This document shows, piece by piece, positions 60,768-64,000 of a stretch of 64,000 nucleotides of DNA. The stretch lies in assembly GCA_965198895.1 (NCBI GenBank), contig OZ240676.1:4588001-4652000 (forward strand), in the 5' to 3' direction. Below the pieces are notes generated by a model, which worked only from the letters and a program-made list of their open reading frames with translations, made no database searches and was not told the DNA's origin. The stretch's first letter is position 1. Every line of letters starts with the position of its first letter. This DNA comes from LMUY01 sp965198895 (GTDB lineage: Bacteria > Pseudomonadota > Alphaproteobacteria > Acetobacterales > Acetobacteraceae). The translations under genes and the position numbers were made by a program.

Positions 60768-60904
60768 TCACGCCAGGGCTTGACCTGGTATCCACGGGGT
60801 TGGGCTGGTGACGTCGGACGCTTGCTTGTCCCGGCCGCATGCAACATGGCCGCACCGGTGTCTGCGGGATTCCCTGGATGCCAGGGCCAAGCACTGGCTT
60901 GACG
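60768..60904 (-). repeat. ~137-bp dispersed palindromic element, copy 2 (inverted)
   Basis: Reverse-complement relative of 11142-11280: shared blocks include GGCATCCA, TCCCGCAGAC, GCCATG, ATGCGG, GACGTCACCAGCCC and GTGGATACCA in the same order. Ends are inverted repeats (CGCCAGGGCTTGACCTGG on one side, GCCAGTGCTTGGCCCTGG on the other). It fills the gap between the ABC-F and lipoprotein genes and ends 6 bp from the latter's stop. Confidence 0.75.
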
Positions 60905-60910
60905 ATACGT

Positions 60911-61141
60911 CTAGCGGACGGTGCCGATCGTGGCGCTGGCGGTGTTCGGTGCGCGCGCATTAGGGCCGCCGCCGATCCCTTCGACGCCCGGCGGGAAGCT
61001 GTTGACGGGTTCCGGCTCGCTGCTGGCCGCCATCGCAGCCGCGGGGGACTTGCCCGAGATCAGCGGCGGGCCACCGAACTGAACGCCCAGGCCGCACGCC
61101 GACAGGGCCAGGCAACTCAACACGATCAACACCACGCGCAT
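60911..61141 (-). CDS. Small lipoprotein
   Basis: 76 residues. Signal MRVVLIVLSCLALSAC with lipobox LSAC, lipidated Cys at 16, then GLGVQFGGPPLISGKSPAAAMAA and a Gly/Pro/Asn-rich end. No family recognised; low complexity. It lies 70 bp downstream of the superoxide dismutase gene on the same strand and may share its transcript. The ribosome site is weak. Confidence 0.65.
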   Translation of the reverse strand: MRVVLIVLSCLALSACGLGVQFGGPPLISGKSPAAAMAASSEPEPVNSFPPGVEGIGGGPNARAPNTASATIGTVR

Positions 61142-61211
61142 GACAGGAACCCCGGCGAGCAAATCGCCTCCCACTTGAACGCGGCGGGTGGGAGGCGGTT
61201 CGGGTGGTGCC

Positions 61212-61811
61212 TTAGGCCATCTGGCTTTCGGCGAACTCGTAGTTGGCGAGCTTGTCCAGCCAGTTGGTGATGTAGTCCGGCCGGCGGTTGCGGAAGTCCA
61301 GGTAGTAGCTGTGCTCCCAAACATCGAGGCCGAGCAGCGCCTTGCCCTCGCCGGTGGCGACGGGGTTGGAGCCGTTGGGCGTCTTGGTCACCTTCAGCTT
61401 GCCGTCGGTGCCCAGCACCAGCCAGGCCCAGCCGGAGCCGAACTGGCCGATCGCGGCCATCTTGAAGTGCTCCTTGAACTTGTCGACGCCGCCGAGGTCC
61501 TCGGTGATCTTTGCCTCGAGCTTGGACGGCATCTTGCCACCCTCGGTCGGGCTCATGTTCTGCCAGAACAGGATGTGATTGAAGTGCTGCCCCGCGTTGT
61601 TGAACACCGGGCCGCCGTCCTTGGCGGTCGACTTGACGATCTCCTCGAGCGACTTGCCCTGGAGCGCGGGGTCCTTCTCGACGAAGCCGTTCAGGGCGGT
61701 GACGTAGGCCTGATGATGCTTGTCGTGGTGCAGTTCCATCGTCTCCTGGCACATGCCGCGCTCGGCCAGCGCCGAATGCGAATAGGGCAGGGGCGGGAGT
61801 TCGAATGCCAT
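61212..61811 (-). CDS. sodB: Superoxide dismutase, Fe-type
   Basis: 199 residues. Metal ligands: H28 region (HHDKHHQAYV), FNHILFW His, D and H in LLGLDVWEHSYYLDF. FNNAGQHFNH places the active-site Gln in the N-terminal half, the Fe-SOD arrangement, and FGSGWAWLV lacks the Mn-type Gln. It removes superoxide in the cytoplasm. GGAG lies 6-8 bases before the ATG. Divergent from the squalene/phytoene-synthase-like gene. Confidence 0.95.
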   Translation of the reverse strand: MAFELPPLPYSHSALAERGMCQETMELHHDKHHQAYVTALNGFVEKDPALQGKSLEEIVKSTAKDGGPVFNNAGQHFNHILFWQNMSPTEGGKMPSKLEAKITEDLGGVDKFKEHFKMAAIGQFGSGWAWLVLGTDGKLKVTKTPNGSNPVATGEGKALLGLDVWEHSYYLDFRNRRPDYITNWLDKLANYEFAESQMA

Positions 61812-61899
61812 GGGTTATCTCCTAGAGAATTCGGTGAGAGGGCGGACCATCCTGCCCGCCCACCCTCCCGTCAAGCGCGCCAGACCCTATGTGCGTTCC

Positions 61900-62676
61900 A
61901 TGCCGGACCCCGTTCACGACCTGTCCGCCCCGGGCGCCATCGTCCGCCGGGCCGACCCGGATCGATTCTTGACCGCATTATTCGCCCCGCCAGCCCGGCG
62001 CGAGGCGTTGTTCACGCTCTATGCCTTCAACACCGAAACCGCCCGCGCCGTACAGGCCACAAGCGAACCGACAATGGCCCTGATCCGGCTGCAATGGTGG
62101 CGTGAGGTGGTGGAGGGCACGCGCAAGGCGCACGAGGTCGCGACGCCGCTATCCGGGCTGTTGGCCTCGGGCACGCTGGACCCGGCAGATCTCCTCTCCG
62201 TGTTGGACGCGCGGGAGGTGACTGAGCTGCCGGATGTGCCCTCCTGGCGTGACTGGCTGCTCGCCGGTCCCGGCGCCCTGGCCGTCGCTGCCGGCCACAT
62301 TTTGGGGGTGCCCGACGCACCCTGGTTGCGGTCGTTGGGGGCCGGGTATGGCGCCGCTGGCGTGTTACGCAACACGGTTGCGTTGGCCCGCGCCGATATG
62401 TGCCTGCTGCCGGCCGAGTTGTTGGCTGCCCACGACCTCTCGCCCGAGGCCGTTATCGCCAAACCGGATGCCGCGGCGCTGCAACCCGTCTTCGAGGCTT
62501 TGGCACGGGAGGGACGCACCCTGCTCGGCCGCGCTGCGCGGCGCGGTCCCGCTTTGGCCGCGGCCTTGCCCGCCGTGCTCGCCCGCCGCGACCTGCGTCG
62601 GCCCGGCGTGGCAGCCCTGCGCGGCTTGGGCGACCGCCTTGCCGTCACGATGTCCGCCGCCCTCGGCCGCGCCTGA
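61900..62676 (+). CDS. Squalene/phytoene synthase-like protein (NDUFAF6-type, probably non-catalytic)
   Basis: 258 residues. Fold is recognisable from RFLTALFAPPARREALFTLYAFNTETARAVQATSE and LIRLQWWREVVEG, but the two Asp-rich motifs (DxxxD) that bind the diphosphates in true synthases are not there: the first reads NTETA and the second has no DxxED. Length and sequence fit the family of complex I assembly factor NDUFAF6. Role in complex I assembly is an inference. ATG 61900 is preferred; upstream in-frame sequence is not conserved. Confidence 0.78.
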   Translation: MPDPVHDLSAPGAIVRRADPDRFLTALFAPPARREALFTLYAFNTETARAVQATSEPTMALIRLQWWREVVEGTRKAHEVATPLSGLLASGTLDPADLLSVLDAREVTELPDVPSWRDWLLAGPGALAVAAGHILGVPDAPWLRSLGAGYGAAGVLRNTVALARADMCLLPAELLAAHDLSPEAVIAKPDAAALQPVFEALAREGRTLLGRAARRGPALAAALPAVLARRDLRRPGVAALRGLGDRLAVTMSAALGRA

Positions 62677-62700
62677 TTTCTCCTTTGTGAGGTGGCTTAT

Positions 62701-62735
62701 GCCGTCTCCCTCTCTCGTTCTTCACGGGAGACGGC
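62701..62735. repeat. Palindromic intergenic repeat, family A-like
   Basis: GCCGTCTCCC (62701-62710) and GGGAGACGGC (62726-62735) are perfect 10-bp arms around 15 bases, 24 bp after the stop of the plus-strand gene. A likely transcript end for it. Confidence 0.6.
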
Positions 62736-62789
62736 CAGGGCTAAGGGCCGCTTGAGACAGACTACCGTCTGTAGAGCGCCTTCGCATCC

Positions 62790-62826
62790 TCACGCCAACC
62801 CTTTCCCGCCCGCGGAGAGGGAAGGA
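62790..62826. repeat. Palindromic intergenic repeat, family A, imperfect copy
   Basis: CTCACGCCAACCCTTTCCCG and GCGGAGAGGGAAGG have the family layout with mismatches in the stem. A separate small palindrome ACAGAC-TACC-GTCTGT lies just before it (62756-62771). This 250-bp gap holds no gene. Confidence 0.55.
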
Positions 62827-62927
62827 AGCACAGTCGATCGTCCGCTCGCCAAACACGAACAGCGTTCCCTGCCGCCCGCACACCCCCACTTAAGGTGCTA
62901 CCGTCAGATGATGTCCGAAGGAATCCA

Positions 62928-63677
62928 ATGCCAATCGCCCTGCTCGTCATCGCGGCGGTGATCGTGTTCATCGCGTTCCGCGCGTTCAGGATGACGTCGG
63001 AATGGAACCGCGCCGTGGTGCTGCGGCTGGGGCGGTTCTCCGGGGTGCGGGGCCCGGGGATCTTCTTCGTCATTCCCCTGCTGGACCGGGTCGCCTTCAT
63101 CGTCGACATGCGGGTGATCACCACCACGATCACCGCCGAGCAGGCGCTGACCCGCGACACGGTGGCCGTCGGCGTGGACGCGATCGTGTTCTGGCAGGTG
63201 GCGGACGCCCGCGCCGCCGCGATCAACATCGCCGACTACCGCCAGGCGATCGAGCGTGTGGCGCAGACCAGCCTGCGCGAAATGATCGGGTCCACCGACC
63301 TCAGCCGCCTGCTGAGCGACCGCAAATCGGCCGACGAACAGCTTCGCATCACCATCGGCGAGAAGACCGGCACCTGGGGCATCGCCATCCGCTCGGTGGA
63401 GATCAAGGACGTGGCCATCCCGTCCGCGCTGCAGGACGCCATGAGCCGCCAAGCCCAGGCGGAACGGGAAAAACAGGCCCGTGTGACGCTGGCCTCGGCC
63501 GAGCAGGAGATCGCGCGACAGGTGCTGCTGGCGGCCGAATTGTATGGCCAGAACCCGGTGGCGCTGCAGCTTCGGCAGATGAACTTGCTGTATGAGATGA
63601 ACAAGGAGCGGGGTACGACGGTGCTGATCCCGACCGAGATGGCCAACGCGCTCGGGGCGACGTTCGGCAAGAAATAG
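62928..63677 (+). CDS. Slipin / SPFH (band 7) family membrane protein
   Basis: 249 residues. One N-terminal membrane helix (IALLVIAAVIVFIAFRAF), then the SPFH domain: WNRAVVLRLGRFSGVRGPGIFFVIPLLDRVAFIVDMRV, ALTRDTVAVGVDAIVFWQVAD and RQAIERVAQTSLREMIGSTDLSRLL, and a C-terminal helix with AEREKQARVTLASAEQEIARQVL. Such stomatin-like proteins form membrane scaffolds. AAGGA precedes ATG 62928. No NfeD partner gene is next to it. Confidence 0.93.
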   Translation: MPIALLVIAAVIVFIAFRAFRMTSEWNRAVVLRLGRFSGVRGPGIFFVIPLLDRVAFIVDMRVITTTITAEQALTRDTVAVGVDAIVFWQVADARAAAINIADYRQAIERVAQTSLREMIGSTDLSRLLSDRKSADEQLRITIGEKTGTWGIAIRSVEIKDVAIPSALQDAMSRQAQAEREKQARVTLASAEQEIARQVLLAAELYGQNPVALQLRQMNLLYEMNKERGTTVLIPTEMANALGATFGKK

Positions 63678-63723
63678 TTGCCGACTATGGCAACTGGAGC
63701 GCAACGAGCCTAAGTCCCGCCTC

Positions 63724-64000
63724 ATGCCCTTTCCTCCGGTCCACCCCGTGCTCGACGCAGCACTGGCCGCGCGCGGCTATGACGAACCCACCGCTGTGCA
63801 ATCCGCCGTGCTCCAGCCCGGCACCGAGGGGCGCGACTTGCTCGTGTCCGCCCGTACCGGGTCGGGCAAGACGGTCGCCTTCGGGCTCGCCGCGGCCGCG
63901 ACCCTGATGCCGGACGGCGAACTGCCCGCGCCGGGCTTGCCCATCGCGCTGGCCATCGCCCCCACGCGGGAACTGGCGCTGCAGGTGCAGGCGGAACTGG
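63724..64000 (+). CDS. DEAD-box RNA helicase, 3' end outside window
   Basis: First 92 residues of a superfamily 2 helicase. Q motif GYDEPTAVQSAVL, Walker A VSARTGSGKTVAF and motif Ia APTRELALQVQ are present. It lies 46 bp after the slipin gene on the same strand. The gene continues past the window, so the subfamily and C-terminal domains cannot be judged. Confidence 0.9.
   Translation, partial: MPFPPVHPVLDAALAARGYDEPTAVQSAVLQPGTEGRDLLVSARTGSGKTVAFGLAAAATLMPDGELPAPGLPIALAIAPTRELALQVQAEL

Noticed and set aside
61900..62676. Considered as a phytoene synthase (crtB) for carotenoids in a phototroph
   Set aside because: The Asp-rich substrate motifs are missing and no other crt gene is nearby; NDUFAF6-like assembly factor fits better.

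Overview
This window is a high-GC (roughly two-thirds G+C by eye) chromosomal segment of an alphaproteobacterium. The family-level guess of Acetobacteraceae/Rhodospirillales is an inference from gene content (dapF-mtaB-ftsY, rimP-nusA-ylxR-infB-rbfA, tRNA-Trp-secE-nusG, HWE-type kinases) and from the palindromic intergenic repeats, not from a search. Genes are densely packed, many start or stop inside TGATG or NTGA overlaps, and most belong to the core genome.

Layout. 1-2.6 kb: the tail of a large two-domain glycosyltransferase. 2.6-7.2 kb (minus): the rpmI-rplT-(exported protein)-pheS-pheT operon. 7.3-11.1 kb (plus): dapF-(exported protein)-mtaB-ftsY, each joined by TGATG. 11.4-14.2 kb: an OmpA-type outer-membrane protein, elongator tRNA-Met and an MFS carrier. 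14.4-23 kb: a surface-polysaccharide locus with flippase, GT2, polymerase/ligase and acyltransferase on minus, and sugar epimerase, methyltransferase and GT4 on plus. It is followed by a ferritin-like protein, an MlrC/M81 enzyme and a DoxX-like protein. 26-33.8 kb: prfC and the rimP-nusA-ylxR/L7Ae-infB-rbfA translation operon.

33.8-38.5 kb (all minus): two tandem small secreted paralogues, a three-gene nitrile hydratase/thiocyanate hydrolase-like enzyme with split beta subunit, an SH3 protein, DsrE, a MoeB/ThiF E1-like protein, nusG, secE and tRNA-Trp. At 38.6 kb, between tRNA-Trp and tRNA-Gly/tRNA-Ser, sits a free-standing photoactive yellow protein (PYP) gene with the chromophore cysteine but Phe where PYP has Tyr42. 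39.5-41.4 kb: a GT61 glycosyltransferase and a Stf0-type sulfotransferase. 42-50 kb: small metabolic genes, including an isocitrate-lyase-family enzyme, an M20 amidohydrolase, a ketopantoate reductase-like enzyme, an SDR and malate synthase G. 50.5-58.9 kb: a hybrid histidine kinase, then a CheB-CheR-PAS-HWE kinase, single-domain response regulator and cytochrome P450 in one overlapping operon. 58.9-64 kb: ABC-F ATPase, small lipoprotein, Fe-type SOD, squalene/phytoene-synthase-like protein, slipin and the start of a DEAD-box helicase.

The observations most worth a second look are the PYP with a natural Tyr42Phe-type change and no chromophore-synthesis genes beside it; the split nitrile hydratase-like operon next to sulfur-handling genes; the tandem small secreted family; a candidate attenuator in front of rimP; a ~137-bp dispersed element present twice in opposite orientation; and a palindromic repeat that has become the N-terminal coding sequence of the YlxR/L7Ae protein.
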